Counted from the first letter of the stretch, positions 22,766-36,530 are shown. The stretch is DNA of 64,000 nucleotides from Mytilus trossulus (GCF_036588685.1 NC_086376.1:57621166-57685165), one strand, 5' to 3'. Program-made: numbers and translations. The notes: generated by a model not told the origin, from the sequence alone.

Positions 22766-22815
22766 GACACCGTAACGTATTAATCAATTGGATTATTAAC
22801 ACAACTCATATCATC

Positions 22816-25800
22816 ATGGAAAAGAGATGTAAAATATTGTTTTATATCTGTAATATAATATTGCTAGTAAGTATGAATATAAAACTATTTTTTGTGTTGT
22901 GAAATATTATCACTGCATCATGTACATGGTGTTTTTGTTCTGAATTAAGAAATCGGATTTCATTTATTGCACACTGCTGCAACGCCAAGACTTGACAAAA
23001 TTAGACGTAGGCCTTAGTAACCCAAAAAACATTCAAATCATTGAAAGAGTTAATGCTTCATCTGCCGAGTCATGTTCAAATTCACCGTTGAATTTTATGT
23101 TAAGGGTATAAATAAAGGCAACAGTAGTATACCGCTGTTCAAAACTCATAAATCCATGGACAAAAAACAAAATCGGGGTAACAAACTAAAACCGAGGGAA
23201 ACGCATTAAATATAAGAGGAGAACAACGACACAACACCGAAACGCAACACACAGACAGAGTATAAGACAGAGTTTATGTTCTTTTAAAACACTTGCAGGC
23301 ATATGCTATAGCGCGTTTTAGGACGCAAAACATTGCATTTTGCGTCTTATATCTCTAAAAAAAACCCGGTTAAAATGGCGATTTAAAAATAATAAGTTGG
23401 GACAGAGATTTTTCGTCTTCTACAAAACGTTTTATCGTCTCTATAGGTAATTTGTGCTCCTGCTAAGGTTAAAATTATATGTTCAATAATGTCTGCAATC
23501 AAGTCTTTAAGAAAAACCAGAAAAACAGCAATATTCAGTATCGGACGATTACTGTTGGGACGAATTGATAGATCATCACTTTAAAATATATGTATGCATA
23601 CAGTTGCTTATCACAAAAGCGGTTTAAAATGAACGAGGATGTGATAATGTTAAATTTACTTATTGAAAATAACTAACGTTGTTACAGGACCTTCATAGTC
23701 CTTCCTTGGGACTTTTTAAAATAATCATCGGAGATTAGAAACCGGCTTTTAATTTTTATTTTCAAATTATTTTTTTTAACGTCAACTTGCCTTTTGTAGA
23801 TGTTTTCTCCTTGTTGTTATTTTTGTCTTTGTGTTGTTTATCCAGCTTTGTCATCTGATTTTTATAACAATTTCAAGAGATTCTTTTCATTTATTTCCTA
23901 CATTGTATCTATGATATATAGGTCGTGCCATGCAATACAAAGTAAAGTACAATGGCGTCGATGAATTTTGTATTATGTTAACATACTTTCGCACAATATA
24001 TCATACTTGGAAAATATCAAGTTTATTCAAAGGAATGAAACTAGTTAAAATATTGCAATACGGATATGAATAATGACAGAACCTATTTTGTTTTCGTTTT
24101 TAGTTGACAGGAGTTGTAACGGTAATCGGTGGGATTGTTCTTATTGCTGGATTTGACCAAATGAATGAAACAATAGGACCAACATTCGATAAAGCTAAAG
24201 ACAATATGCAAAAAATGATTGAAGGTTAGTGGTTACAATAATTCACGATGTCAGATGTTGGCAAACAAGATTTTCCACGATTTTTACCATATCCACGGAT
24301 CGAGACCAATCATGTCATAAATAAAGGCAACAGTAGTATATCGCTGTTCAAAACTCATAAATCCATGGACAAAAAAACAAAATCGGGGTAACAAACTAAA
24401 ACCGAGGGAAACGCATTAAATATAAGAGGAGAACAACGACATAACACCAAAACGTAACACACACAGAAACGGACCAAGCATCAGACAAAACACCACGAGA
24501 ATAACAAATATAACATGAAAACCAAATACATGAATTTGGGATAGACAAGTACCGTGCCACGTCTTATCTCAATATCTCCAAAATAAGAGAAAACACAAAC
24601 GACTCAACGTTAAAATGCAACACACACAGAAACGAACAATAATATAACAATGGCCATAAACAAGAGGCTACATTTGGTAGTAAAATCAGGTAGTACAACA
24701 CGATAAGTTCTACGTAAACTTGTCGTACCCTTTCTTAATAGGTAATAATTGATTTCCGTGTAGTGTAGTTCAAATATCAGTTAGCCTGATGCAAAAATCA
24801 CGGCAGATTATATTTCGACTATTTAGTTTGCTTCAAAATTATGATAAAATATCACAACTAGCTTTATTTTCAATCATATATGTGTACAAACATATGTGAA
24901 CTGCCAATTGAAAAAAGATCGACAACACGGATATTGTTGCATTCAATTCATGAATGTATTATTTCTTTACTTTTTTAATCAAAGTGTCACCGACATAAAA
25001 AGAAGATAAAAAATATGTGACAATATAATAAAGTTTGAAATATACATATTTACAAAATAAAATTTAACAAGCTGACAATGTATATGTTATTCTTTCGATG
25101 TTTGATTAAACTATAAAATGTTTTCAAAATTTCACGTACATGCTGTCAGATTTTAAAACTACAAATGTTTCTGTCCTTTACTGGTGATTTTTTTTTATTT
25201 GTAAGTCACATGTTTTTAATACTGACACGTATTTAATATACAATATTAATGAACGACAGAAGGTTGTATTAACTCTATCTTAGATTTATTATTTTTTTTC
25301 ATTGTGTGTTTTTATTATCTAAAATATTATAAAAGAGAGCTTACTGTTCTGATAGATGAGATTGACGGCTTAGGACTTCTTATGCTACTGCCAAAATTGT
25401 CACCGGAAATGAAGATTATAGCATGTTTTCGTTTCGAATGTGGTTAAATAATATGTCCCCTAGTTTGTGTTTGGTTGATGACGAGGAAGCATCTCTTGTT
25501 CACAATTAAACCGTTTATAGTTTTTTTTACACAAATTTGAAAGAAAGCATTTGAAACCAATACTATCTACTTTTTGTTATTATTTTATATGACTGAAAAT
25601 ACTACAAAAACTTACAGCTACTAAGAAAATCCAATAGAGTTCAAAATGGTGAAGTTGAAATCATTCATAAATTTTACGGACGCATTCACAAGTTGGTTGA
25701 CCGATATGGAAAAACCGTTTCACAGATGATATCGGATATATTCCTTACGTCATAACTACAAGATTATTGACACAATAATTAGACGCATCTTCATTATTTG

Positions 25801-28800
25801 ACAAACCTACCACATATTACCCAATACCGATGTTTGCTTAATGTACAGGAAAATTATAGCATTCGAGCTTTATATTCATTTCTATGTCTAAAAAAGGCAT
25901 TAGAAATGATTAAGCCAATCATTTACTAATTTTTTTTTAAATAATATCGGATTATCAAAATAATTATTGGCCACTACCTTTCATATTTTTTCAATTTTGT
26001 AAATATAAGCTATAAAAATTGCTGATATATTATTGTCTTGCAAGACAATAATTTGTACGTTTTTGGGTCCCTTTTTATGCATACTTAACCTTGATCCTGA
26101 TTTTGAGATTGTTTACGCAACACATTCCGTTATAGAAAAAGAAAACGTGAAAATGTTTTCCAAATGCATTAAAAAAGAAGAATCATTTCGTTGACTTATT
26201 TTCCTGACAAAAATCCTTTTTGTTACACCTTAAACAAATGTTTTCATTTTTTAATTGATGTCGATATGGGTAAGATATTGCGCTAATATACGTCATTTCC
26301 TTTTTGACTGTTATTTTGAATTTAGCCAAAAAGTGTACATGTTAACATTACCGTTAGTATATACAAATTGAATCATATTTCAGAACGTTATCACTTTCTA
26401 TTTTGTAATAATTATTCTTTATTCTCGTAAAGCTCTTAAAAATCTTTTATGACACAGCTTCCATTGCCTTATCATTCAATACTAAGTTTGTTTTCCCTTT
26501 TCAGTTATCAACAGGTTCCCAGATATAGAAATGATTAACCCACCAAATGTTATAAAATCAGACCCACTGATAGACATGGATTTTAAAGGATTCGTTAGAG
26601 CGTGTGGCGTTATTCTTCTGATGTTTGGTGCAGTAATTTGCGCCATTTCAATACTTGGATTTGTAGCCACATATCGGAAGTCGAGACGTTTAACAATGAC
26701 GGTACTTATTATTGGTAGTACGTTATCTGAAGGCTGTTAAAATTATAAAACTTTATTTCTTCGAATTCAAGAGGCAAAAATAGTGAGAGGGAGAGGGTAG
26801 GAGGGGTGCTGATCTTAAAACATCGAAATCCCAGTGTCCGACAAAATAATAATACTGAAACGCTTAAAATGGCCCATAACCTCACTTATACAGGTCAATC
26901 ATACTTTTCCTTTGAATACATATTACTTTTATTGAGCAAGGCATGAATGACCTTTGTAGGATTTATGAAATAAAAGAAGTGGATTTTGTAACTGTAACCC
27001 GTAACCGACAGTTTAAAAATGTATTTCATAAATGCCCGTAGTTTTTGTTTTGTGCTATGCAGAATCTGATTTCTGATCGTTTGTTTTTGTTATGTTTTTT
27101 TTGGCCCTCTTTAGGTATTAAAAATGAAATCCTTGTCAATTCATAACGGAGTCAAACACACTTTAAAATTTCTATCACATTCTTACTCAAACCCTAGTGC
27201 TGACAGGCTAGTATAGTCAATGAGGAGTAAAGTTATCATTACGAGTTATGACGAAATACCGTTACCACTCGGCAAACGTGGTATTTTGGTGTTTGGAGCA
27301 AAAACAACAACTTTGTCCCCTCCATTGGTTTATCCTTTACAACGCGTTATATATGAGCGGTTGACATCAGTTTCAAATTATTGTGAACGAGCATGGCCCA
27401 ATAGATTTCAAAAGGATGACCTAGCAAAACAGACGGATCTGGTTTATTGCCAGCCATTCAAATTGTATCTTCTTTAGGAGGATGTGCTATCCCATATTCA
27501 TTTGTTCTAAACCGTCAAAAGAAATCTTTCAAACGACTGGAAATCTTGAGGTTTCGACTTGATCTGGATATGTTTCTATTAACCATGAAACTAAGTTTAT
27601 AAACAATAATAGTATTGTTTGAATTGTGAGGTGCAATATCAACTTCCTTGTTAATTTCTCACCATTATTATTTGTTGAATCTGCACCATATTCAGAATCA
27701 TTTTTTTTCAATCACTGTAGGGTTTTGTGATTATTTATTTTTTTAAGAAATTTAAGATTTCCCGTATGTAGTATAAAAAAAAAGGCCGATCTGAAGTCCC
27801 AAATTTGTTTTTTTCGGTAAGTTATCTTACATTTCTAGTACATAATAATTCTCAGAAGACAGATGTAACGTTAGCGATATGAAGATTTACATGTTCTTAG
27901 AATTGAGAGCGAGCGGATCCTTTGAAATTGTAATGATGAGTTACATTATAGAATGTGTTGAAGGCAAATAAAAGTGGTGTTTCTATTCCGTGTGATTGTC
28001 CGAATACATATGAAGGACTAGTGCAACTGTATAAGTGCATACTTTGACCTTTTCAAGGAAATAAAAGAGTTTAATATTTATGCCATAAAAGCAAGATTTG
28101 TATTAAAAAGTTGTAAAATTACATAACGTTAACGATACAAAATCATTATAGAAATATGATTATATATCTATTCAAAATACGTTATTCGGTACGTAGGAGC
28201 AAGCATACAAAAAACAAAAAAAAACAAAAAAACAATAAAATAAAAAAAGAAATATATACTACTACGTTATAATCATATTATATATTTGCAGTATTTGTTT
28301 GCTCTGGGTATTCTTATTATCATACCGATCACTCCAGTTGTATTATACACTGCAGATCGAAACACCGTACGTATATCTATAAAGTTTTTAATAGTGGTTA
28401 ATTGGTTTATATAAATCCTACAAAAGTACGCCTTGAGGAGGTAAAAAAAAACCAGGATTGAAATTTTGTGCGTCTGAAACGCGTTCTACAAAAGACTTAT
28501 CAGTGACGCTCTATTCTTAAATGGCAATTACCAATGGTAGTCTTTCTCTACTGAAGAAAGTCCTTAGTATTATGGAAAAAAACCAACTGTTTTAAGAATT
28601 TGTTTTATAATCAAAACCACATCATTAAAACTAGTAGTTTATGTCAACACATCAGTGCTGACTATTTGGCCGGTCATACCCCTGAGCACAAGTGGCATTA
28701 ACCAAGCGGTTGTGAAAAAAACCCTCAAAATAAATACGAGAATTGAAATTTTGAACGCCTGATACGTGTTTTGTATACAAACGATTCAATGGCTATGAAA

Positions 28801-30235
28801 TGGATTTTTCAATAAAAAAAAAAACCTAGACAGCCATCAAATAAACAAAACTACGGAGTTATTTAATTACACAGTTCTCTACAATAAGGATGACGTGATC
28901 ACATGACAAAGTAGTATATGTTTTAATTATCTGACTTTTGTTCATTCTCTCTTTGATATTTGGAACTGAATAAAAACCTCACTCAATTTTGTCCCAATTT
29001 GCTCCAACTGTTGTAACGCACATTTTGTTTAAACAAGTACACATTTCCCCGCTTAATATTAACTGAAATAATAGAATTACCTTTTGTGAACACCAACAGA
29101 AATTGGATAGGCATTACTAGAATAGAAAACTAAATAAATGTTTTTCGAAAATATTTATATATATATATGTGAGTAGTTCGATTATCATTTGTTTTCTATG
29201 ATCTATATTTATATGGTCTAGAACTTACCTCGCTTTACTTTCAGGCAAATAAACTTATTTATCCACACTTTTTCAAAAGTTTAGATAAATCCTATGGAGG
29301 ATTTAAGTACCGTGATTCGGTCAGCATTGGATGGAACCTTGTCATGCAACAGGTATAGTTACGTCAGAAATTTTTCAGTTTCGATGTGATGTATTACATA
29401 ATTAATTTAATGTGTCTGCAATAATCATTTTATGGTAATAATATCAGAATATATTTACACCGCCAAATAATTAAAACCTCTACGCATTATCGGACGCTTG
29501 ATCCGATTCGTCAAAGTTTATTTTAGTTTGTGCATCATAATGTCATGCGTTTAAATATGTCGCCTCAATGTTATAAAACTACATAACGATCAAAAACCGC
29601 ATATATATAAATAAGTATGCTTGCCTTGGAAGTTGTAAGGTGATTATCTGATGACCAGATTATCAAAAAACACGGTTCATAGTCAACACAATGCATAAAG
29701 AGTCTTTGTTAAAAAAACCCCAGAAAAAACACACTTTATACCTTCACAAAACGCGTGTGACTGATGCGTCTTTTATCGGTACATCCAAGTCGAGACATAT
29801 TCGGATATATTTTAAACTCATAGGGATAAACATAACATTACAAAGCCGGTTTAAGCGGTTGAAGCCGTACGGTGACCTATAGTTATTAATGTCTGTGTCA
29901 TTTTGGTCTCTTGTGGGCAATTGTCTCAATGGCATTCATACCACATCTTCTTTCTTATATTAGATAATATTATTAATTCGTATATTTTAACAAATTTGAT
30001 TCGTTTAGAGATAGTCACATGTTAAACTATATTTTCGAAGGTAGAGAGAAAACGGTGGATAGCAAAAAGCATATTGACCGGCAAAAAGCATATCGCACGG
30101 TTATTTTTAGAATATCTAAAATCCGATATACTTTGTGACGTCATGTAATGAATTTCAAGATATTGTTTAACGTTTTATAACACATGATATCTGTCATCGA
30201 TTATTTGACAAACAATCTTTAAATACAGAAGATGT

Positions 30236-30267
<32 letters not shown>

Positions 30268-33200
30268 AAAATAACAACTAATATATTGTTACTGTCAAGG
30301 AGACAATGTAATATCTATAAAATTCCAATAATCCTAAATGATGATTTTGATACAAATATGGTCGGAAATTAATAATATAACAAATATAGCCTTTGTATGG
30401 GGTCAATACAGGATATATCGACCCAAAGAAGTATATCGACCTCGGACTTCGTCCTCAGTCAATATACTTCTTTCAGGTCAATATATCCTTGTATCGACCT
30501 CATACAAAGGCTGTATTTGTATAATATTGTTACGAGATATTTATGAATTTATTGTCTTATTCGAACCTATCATGTAATGCTATGTCAAAGCATTTTTTGA
30601 TGTCTTCTGCCATGCGCGCGCTGATAATGGGCAATACAAATATATTAAAAAAATGAAAAAAGAAAGAAAACACACAGCTATTGTTAGTTAACTTTTACAT
30701 GTTCATCCTTTTTACTGGAACCACTTAGCCAATTTGATCAGATGTATGGGCTGTCTATTGCTAACAACTTACATTTTGTTATGAACGGATGAAATAGACT
30801 GAAGAGGCGAATATGATTTGCAATTATTTTAATTTTTGTTTTTTTCTAAAACTACGATGGGAAATGTTCTGAAAGTTCCAATTTTTCACAAAACTCATTC
30901 AATGCCGATCGGTTTACATTGATAGAATAAGCGCAAGTTGCTCCCAATAAAACTGCTTTTCAGAAACTACTTGGATTAGTTTTGGTCTGAAAATTCTACA
31001 ACGAAACGGCTTTTAGTTCTGACTGAATAGAAAACGTGGCCGTAAGAAGCAAACTTTTATTCTGGTTGAGCTTTTTAAAAAATACAGATATATCTAAGCT
31101 AACAAAAAACATAACCATGTGGCCATGGGGGAAGATATCATTTTCTAAGCTTAAGATGATCTAATGAATCAATTTTTACTAACACAGAACTGTAAAGTTA
31201 ATTGGCTGATATAAGTCTCAACACATTCAAATTGAATTTGTAGAAATAAAACTTTCTTGTTTAGTAATTTCATTATAAAGGATTTTTTTTTTGCCACAAC
31301 TCAATTCGTACCTGACTAGTACTTTTAAGAAGACATTAAATTGTTTTTTTTTCAAATTTTCACCAAACAAAAAGAATCAAGACTTCATCGAATGTAGGAG
31401 CATTGTTTGATATTTCAGTTCAACTGTTGTGGTATATATGGATACACAGATTTCATGTTGTCTCATTCTTTTCATGAGAAATGGAGAGAACCGCTCCACT
31501 CTGTTATCACGGAGTTTGCGATGAACTTTTCTATAGCCTGCTGTAATAAAATCGAAATCCATCCAATGTTTCAGGGACCGTGTAGATCAAAGGATTATAT
31601 TCATAAGAGGGTCAGTATGGTAATAGTATATTCAGGCTTACACAAAAAGGTTCAATATCAGGTTAATTATTTAGAAGGTTACTTTGTTAATAAAGAGGGA
31701 CGAAAGATACCAGAGGGGGAGTCAAACTCATAGAATGTGCTTCACACACAAAAGAAAACTAAAGACTAAGCAACACGAACCCCACCAACAACTTGTGGTG
31801 ATCTCAGGTGCTCCGGAAGGGTAAGAAGATTCTACTCCACATTTTACACCAGTCGTGTTGCTTAGGTTATTACAAATCCGGTAAATAGTCTAATTCGGTA
31901 GGTCACATTCGTGAACAGGGAAAGGGTATTGTAGTTACGACATAAGGAACATATCCGATATCATTTGTGAAACAGTTATTTCATAACGGTCAACCAACTC
32001 GTGATGGCGTCCGTAAAATTTACGAAGGGATGATTTCAACTTTACCATTTGGAACTCTTGGTTTAATAGCTTCCGTGTGAGCAGCAAAAAGAGTCATGCG
32101 TATTGAAGACAAAATGGCAAACCAACATACTTTAATATCCATTTGAAGGATCGGTAATGTTGGGTGGGGTTAAGAAAATGATGGAATACATTTAACTGCT
32201 GCAAGAAATAATGATTTGTTTGGTACGAACAGATACTGTATTACAAAAGGACACATGTCTCAACTTGGCATCCCTTCTCAATTTTTAAGACTGTAGAATT
32301 CAATGTTACTAAAGGCAACAGTAGTATACCGCTGTTCGAAATTCATAAATCGATTGAGAAAAAAGCAAATCCAGGTTACAAACTAAAACTGAGGGAAGCA
32401 CATTAAATATAAGAGGAGAACAACGACACAACAGTAACACATCATTAAAATGTAACACACACAGAAACGAACTATAATATAACAATGGCCACTTTCCGAA
32501 CCTTGTACAGGACATTTTTCTTGTACAAGAAAAAAATGGTGGCTTGAACCTGGTTTTGTGGCATGCCAAACCTCCTGCTTATATGGAAATGTTAAATATA
32601 AAATTAAAATGACAACATTACATGTACATGACAGGACTACAAAATCGAAATGGAAATGAGGAATGTGTCAAAGAGACAACAACCCGATCATAGAGTTCTC
32701 TTACCCTTGTTTCTTTAGACAATAATTTTAAGACATGTCAAATCATTTTATAACTAAATTCTGTGATTGAGGAATTAACTGAATTCCGTAAAAGAGGAAT
32801 TCGGTGATTAAACAGATATAGGAAGATGTGGTGTGAGTGCCAATGAGACAACTCTCCAAACACCTGGTTGAAGGGCTAATAGATTGCTACTTGCTAAGCG
32901 ACCGATGATATACGTTTATTTATCCCACACAGCCAACATGTACCCTCTTTTAACCACGAATATTTCTAGCGGGTGTATTGTTATAAAACAGATGGGTACG
33001 TTTGTATAACTATGGAAACTTCTTAAGTTTCCTCCATCGCAGAAACACTGCAGTGTTCTATTTCTTGATCAATTCCTACATTGTATTTACAAAACAAATA
33101 GATTAACAAAAGTACTAAACTCAAATCGAAAAGTCAATTTACCTATGGGAAAGACCTAAATACACAAATGTCATGTTCATGACTTTGTACCGGCATTTCC

Positions 33201-34547
33201 TTATATAGAAATTATTGGATAAAACCTAGTTTATTAGTTAGCGAAACCTCACACTTGTATGACATTCGCACAAAAATGTATCTTTTTAAATTACAGGGTT
33301 GCATTGAAGCGTTCTGGGACGAGACAGACAAATACAAATCTCTTGTCGTAACTCTTGTGACAATCGCCTGTCTGATTCAGGTAATTGTCTTTATGTAAAG
33401 TTTTTGCTGATATGCATTTGACGTAGCACTGTACTGCATCCCGTCATTGTGTGGTTTGTATTATTTTTCCTCTTTATTTCTGTGCTTTGTCCGTGTGATT
33501 TTTATGTTTCTTTGATACATATGACGTGTCTCTGTACTATAAACATCCCGCCGTTGTGTTATTGTTTTATTATAATTTTTCCAAACTTTAAACGACAAAA
33601 TTATTGTATATCTCTATCTGTGTGACGTTTACATTCTGACGTCAGACACGCGATTCTACACCAGAGTTAATGTTAAAATAACGATTCGGTCCCATTGTTC
33701 AAAGTCTCACGATCCTCTATGGGTTGATTTGGCACACATGAATAAAATACATATATAAGTAAGCAATGAATGAAGTTGTTAAATGTTATATATGCTTTTT
33801 GTGCTTCTTTGTTTAACAATTGTTTGTTTTTGTTATGATTAAGATTGTGACATGGTGTTGACTGCTGAACACCTATTTTGAAATTTTTACATATCATGTG
33901 TGTTTGTTTTATTCACGCATCGTTGTCAATATAATGGAATTTGATACGACTGGCATACATGTAAGAGTTTTAGTGCTATAAAACCAGGTTCAAATCATCA
34001 TTTTCTACATAAGAAATATGTCTGTACCAAGTCGGGAATATGACAGTTGTTGTCCATTCGTATGATGTGTTTGTGCTTTTGATTTTGCCATTTGATAAGG
34101 GATTTTCCTTTTTGAATTATCCTCGGATTTCAGTATTTTTGTGATTTTTAAAAGTTTAAAAAACCCTTACGGTATCTGGTTTTATATTTGATTTTAATGA
34201 ATAATTCATCTATTGTTGTTGTTTGTAAAACAATAAATTGAATAATATGTGGTGTTTATATAAGAAATGAAAAACTATTTGACTGACAAATTAAAATGAT
34301 ATTGTTTTCAAATATTCAAAGATAATTTTGATTTGAAACCCTATTTATGATTGTTATTATTAAGAACTAGGTATTTTGGGAGACAACTAGATTGATATAT
34401 TGTGAAGAAATATGTCTGTTGTAAAAGACTGCAAGATGACGCCTTTTATCATTTCAGCTTGTTCAGATTATAGTAATTTGTTACAGCAGAAAAGCCGAAT
34501 CAAACAAAGTAAACAAGATAAAGGTAGAAACAAGTGCTGGAAATTGA
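22816..34547 (+). CDS. Tetraspanin family membrane protein (8 coding exons, about 305 aa)
   Basis: Exons: 22816-22866, 24104-24224, 26505-26701, 28292-28366, 29245-29352, 31419-31610, 33297-33380 and 34458-34547. All have GT-AG borders and consistent phases. The protein has four membrane spans in tetraspanin order. TM1 crosses exons 1-2 (LFYICNIILLLTGVVTVIGG), TM2 is in exon 3 (ACGVILLMFGAVICAISILG), TM3 in exon 4 (FALGILIIIPITPVVLY) and TM4 spans exons 7-8. The large loop carries the signature cysteines FNCCG, IACC, GPC and GC, six in all, matching a three-disulfide loop. Tetraspanins organise membrane microdomains with integrins, receptors and enzymes. The TM1-TM2 loop is about 50 residues, longer than usual. 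There are no clear membrane-proximal CC pairs for palmitoylation. The subfamily was not decided. Introns are full of repeats. Confidence 0.88.
23108..23275 (+). repeat. Repeat family C copy in tetraspanin intron 1
   Basis: ATAAAGGCAACAGTAGTATA(C/T)CGCTGTTCAAAACTCATAAATCCATGGACAAAAAAC, then AACTAAAACCGAGGGAAACGCATTAAATATAAGAGGAGAACAACGACA. Very close to the copy at 24316. Confidence 0.8.
24316..24740 (+). repeat. Repeat family C copy in tetraspanin intron 2 (longest copy)
   Basis: The same blocks as 23108, extended by AACACACACAGAAACGGACCAAGCATCAGACAAAACACCACGAG and CAAGTACCGTGCCACGTCTTA. The minus-strand copy at 56890-57250 carries this same long form. Confidence 0.8.
28440..28800 (+). repeat. 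Repeat family F pieces with a GTGCTGAC palindrome block
   Basis: Two family F fragments (28440-28510 and 28735-28800) flank a stretch at 28640-28710 containing GTCAACACATCAGTGCTGAC and GTGGCATTAACCAAGCGGTTGTGA. The same arrangement recurs at 35425-35830 (GTCAGCACAGAAGTGCTGAC). Lies in tetraspanin intron 4. Confidence 0.6.
29885..29965 (-). repeat. Repeat family E fragment
   Basis: TCATTTGGTCTCTTG-type sequence and GCAATTGTCTCAATGGCATTCATACCACATCTTC match in reverse complement the copy at 36308-36360. Confidence 0.55.
30372..30537. repeat. Long palindromic (foldback) element in tetraspanin intron 5
   Basis: Left arm: AATATAACAAATATAGCCTTTGTATGGGGTCAATACAGGATATATCGACC, then AAGAAGTATATCGACC. 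The right arm is its near reverse complement, around a short CTCGGACTTCGTCCTCAG centre. Suggests a MITE-like hairpin. Confidence 0.65.
31690..32065 (+). repeat. Repeat family B copy in tetraspanin intron 6
   Basis: Uninterrupted version of the repeat split at 19161. Runs from AGGGACGAAAGATACCAGAGGG through GTGATCTCAGGTGCTCCGGAAGGGTAAG to CCAACTCGTGATGGCGTCCGTAAAATTTACGAAGGGATGATTTCAAC. Other copies are near 35085, 58895 and 60115. Confidence 0.7.
32315..32635 (+). repeat. Repeat family C copy in tetraspanin intron 6
   Basis: AAAGGCAACAGTAGTATACCGCTGTTCGAAATTCATAAATCGATTGAG, then ACTGAGGGAAGCACATTAAATATAAGAGGAGAACAACGACAC and the GGACATTTTTCTTG edge. A short family D piece and a partial family E copy (32813-32885) follow. 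Confidence 0.75.
33400..34155 (+). repeat. Repeat family G copy in the last tetraspanin intron
   Basis: Shares ATCCCGTCATTGTG, ACATATGACGT, TCACGCATCGTTGTCAATATAATGGAATTTGATACGACTG.CAT, AAAACCAGGTTCAAAT, CTGTACCAAGTCGGGAATATG and TTGATTTTGCCATTTGAT with 40110-40690. Same orientation, diverged. Confidence 0.65.
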
Positions 34548-34729
34548 GGAGATAACCATGTATATCAGGAGTAATAGATAAATAATACCAAGTTCAAATG
34601 GACATGGAATATTTAGGAATACATATGATAGTTTGTAAATAATATTTATCCATCTAGAGGCGAACGATAACTTATGGACTCAAAAATGATTTATAGACAT
34701 AGAATTGTAATTGAAATGAGATAAAATAC

Positions 34730-34735
34730 AATAAA
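34730..34735 (+). terminator. Poly(A) signal of the tetraspanin gene
   Basis: AATAAA, 183 bases after the TGA stop at 34545-34547. It is the first canonical signal downstream, implying a 3' UTR of about 200 bases. Confidence 0.6.
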
Positions 34736-35084
34736 TGAATAGAAGCTACTTTTAACTGTCTATTGTTTACATGCATGATGATCAGCCCCTAATTATATAT
34801 AATGATATCAGCTTTCAATGTGGCCTTAGGCAATTTGATCAAACAAAGCGAAACCTTGGCATCTATGTCGGCATCAAAGCTTCTTTGGTTTTAACGGTTT
34901 ACGTAACATCCCACAAAAAGGAGGTCATTTTGACCTGTATCACGATTTGCGTTTTTACGATTCAAAGCAAGTCGCTATCACATTTATTCTATAATTCAAG
35001 TATAGTATTAAACAAACGAGAATTGTAAGGAGACTTAGTTTCTACTTTTTTAATCTGTTATAAATATTTTGACTATAACAAATG

Positions 35085-35400
35085 AAACTAAGGTTTCTCG
35101 ATTTCGTTTGGAAACATAACAAAAGAGATTCAAAAGATGTCAAAGCGATATATAAACTGCCGATTCGAAAACACGCTGCAAATGCATGGCAACAAACATA
35201 AACGATCAAAAGACATACAACAGGACACCAATAAATTAACACAGAAAACAAAAGAATGAGGAACGCAAACTCCAAAAAGTGGTGATAAGTCTCTTAAAGT
35301 AGGTCACAATCGTAACAGTCAACAAATTCGTGATGGCATCCATAAAAGTTTTTAAGATATGATTTCAAGGTAACTTTTTGGGAAATCTTTGGTTAATATC
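35085..35400 (+). repeat. Repeat family B copy (diverged)
   Basis: AACGCAAACTCCAAAAAGTGGTGATAAGTCTC, AGTAGGTCACAATCGTAACAGTCAACAAATTCGTGATGGCATCCATAAAA and AAGATATGATTTCAAGGTAAC align with 31770-32060. Confidence 0.55.
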
Positions 35401-35424
35401 TTCCTTGTAAATAAACTCATCATA

Positions 35425-35830
35425 GATATCAGGATTAAAATCTGTATTTACACCAGACGCGCGTTTTGTCTACAAAAGACTCATCAGTGACGCTCGAATC
35501 CAAAAAAGTTAACAAGGCCAAATAAAGTACGAAGTTGAAGAGCATTGAGGACCAAAATGTTTAAAAATTTAGCTACGGTAATATATACATGAGGTAGAAA
35601 AGCCTTAGTATTTCAAAAATTCAAAAGTTTTGTAAACAGTAAAAAATAGACCATATCAATGATAATTCATGTCAGCACAGAAGTGCTGACTACTGGGCTG
35701 GTTATACCCTCGGGGAATTCAAACTCCACCAGCAGTGGCATCGACTCAGTGGTTGTAAATAAACTCATCATATATACCAGGATTAAATTTTGTATTTACG
35801 ACAGACGTGCGTTTCGTCTACTGTAAACAA
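35425..35830 (+). repeat. Repeat family F pair around a perfect hairpin GTCAGCAC…GTGCTGAC
   Basis: Two F fragments (35425-35560 and 35765-35825) surround GTCAGCACAGAAGTGCTGAC, a perfect 8-bp-arm hairpin, and CCAGCAGTGGCATCGACTCAGTGGTTGTAAATAAACTCAT. The layout repeats that at 28440-28800, so this is probably one larger element. Confidence 0.6.
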
Positions 35831-36307
35831 TAACTCTCCATCAAGGAAATTATAATAGGAATACAAGTTCTGGAATGTCGTAGCCAATAGGTGACATATA
35901 CTCCAAAATCAGGTGCTGCTTTAATACTAATTGTCATGAGGTTATATGTCAGGGTTTCCAAGTGAATTCTTTATACCTAATTCTTTATCAAGCAATTTAT
36001 GTAGTGTCTACCTCTTTATGTCTGCGTATTGCCCATTACCTTGACTGAATACATCAATATTTGGAATTTGTGTTTCTAACTTATCGGTCTAGGATCATGA
36101 TAATTCCATTTTTTGGATTGCACATTTCGCAGTTACACAATGTCAGGTCAACAGTTTTAAAGTGGGAAGCCGGATTTTTTATGAACAGGGAACAAGGCCC
36201 GTAACACATGTGTGTATTTAAAATTGTAGATGTAATTTGTTGTCTTTCGGTATCAAAGATTACTAGATTTATGATCATATAACGTTCCCGATAAATATAA
36301 AAAAAAA

Positions 36308-36530
36308 AAGACGAGGTGGTATGATTGCAAATTAGACAACTCTCACAAGAGACCAAATGACACAGAAATTAACATCTATAGGTCATCGTACGGCCTTCAA
36401 CAATGAGCAAAACCCATACCGCATAGTCAGCTATAAAAGGCCCCGAAATGACAATGTTAAACAATTCAAACGAGAAAACTAACGGCCTAATTTATAAACA
36501 TAAAATGAAAGAAAAAACAAATAAGTAACA
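36308..36530 (+). repeat. Repeat family E copy
   Basis: GACGAGGTGGTATGATTGCAAATTAGACAACTCTC, ATCGTACGGCCTTCAACAATGAGCAAAACCCATACCGC, AGGCCCCGAAATGACAATGT and the ACTAACGGCCTAATT edge. Confidence 0.7.
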
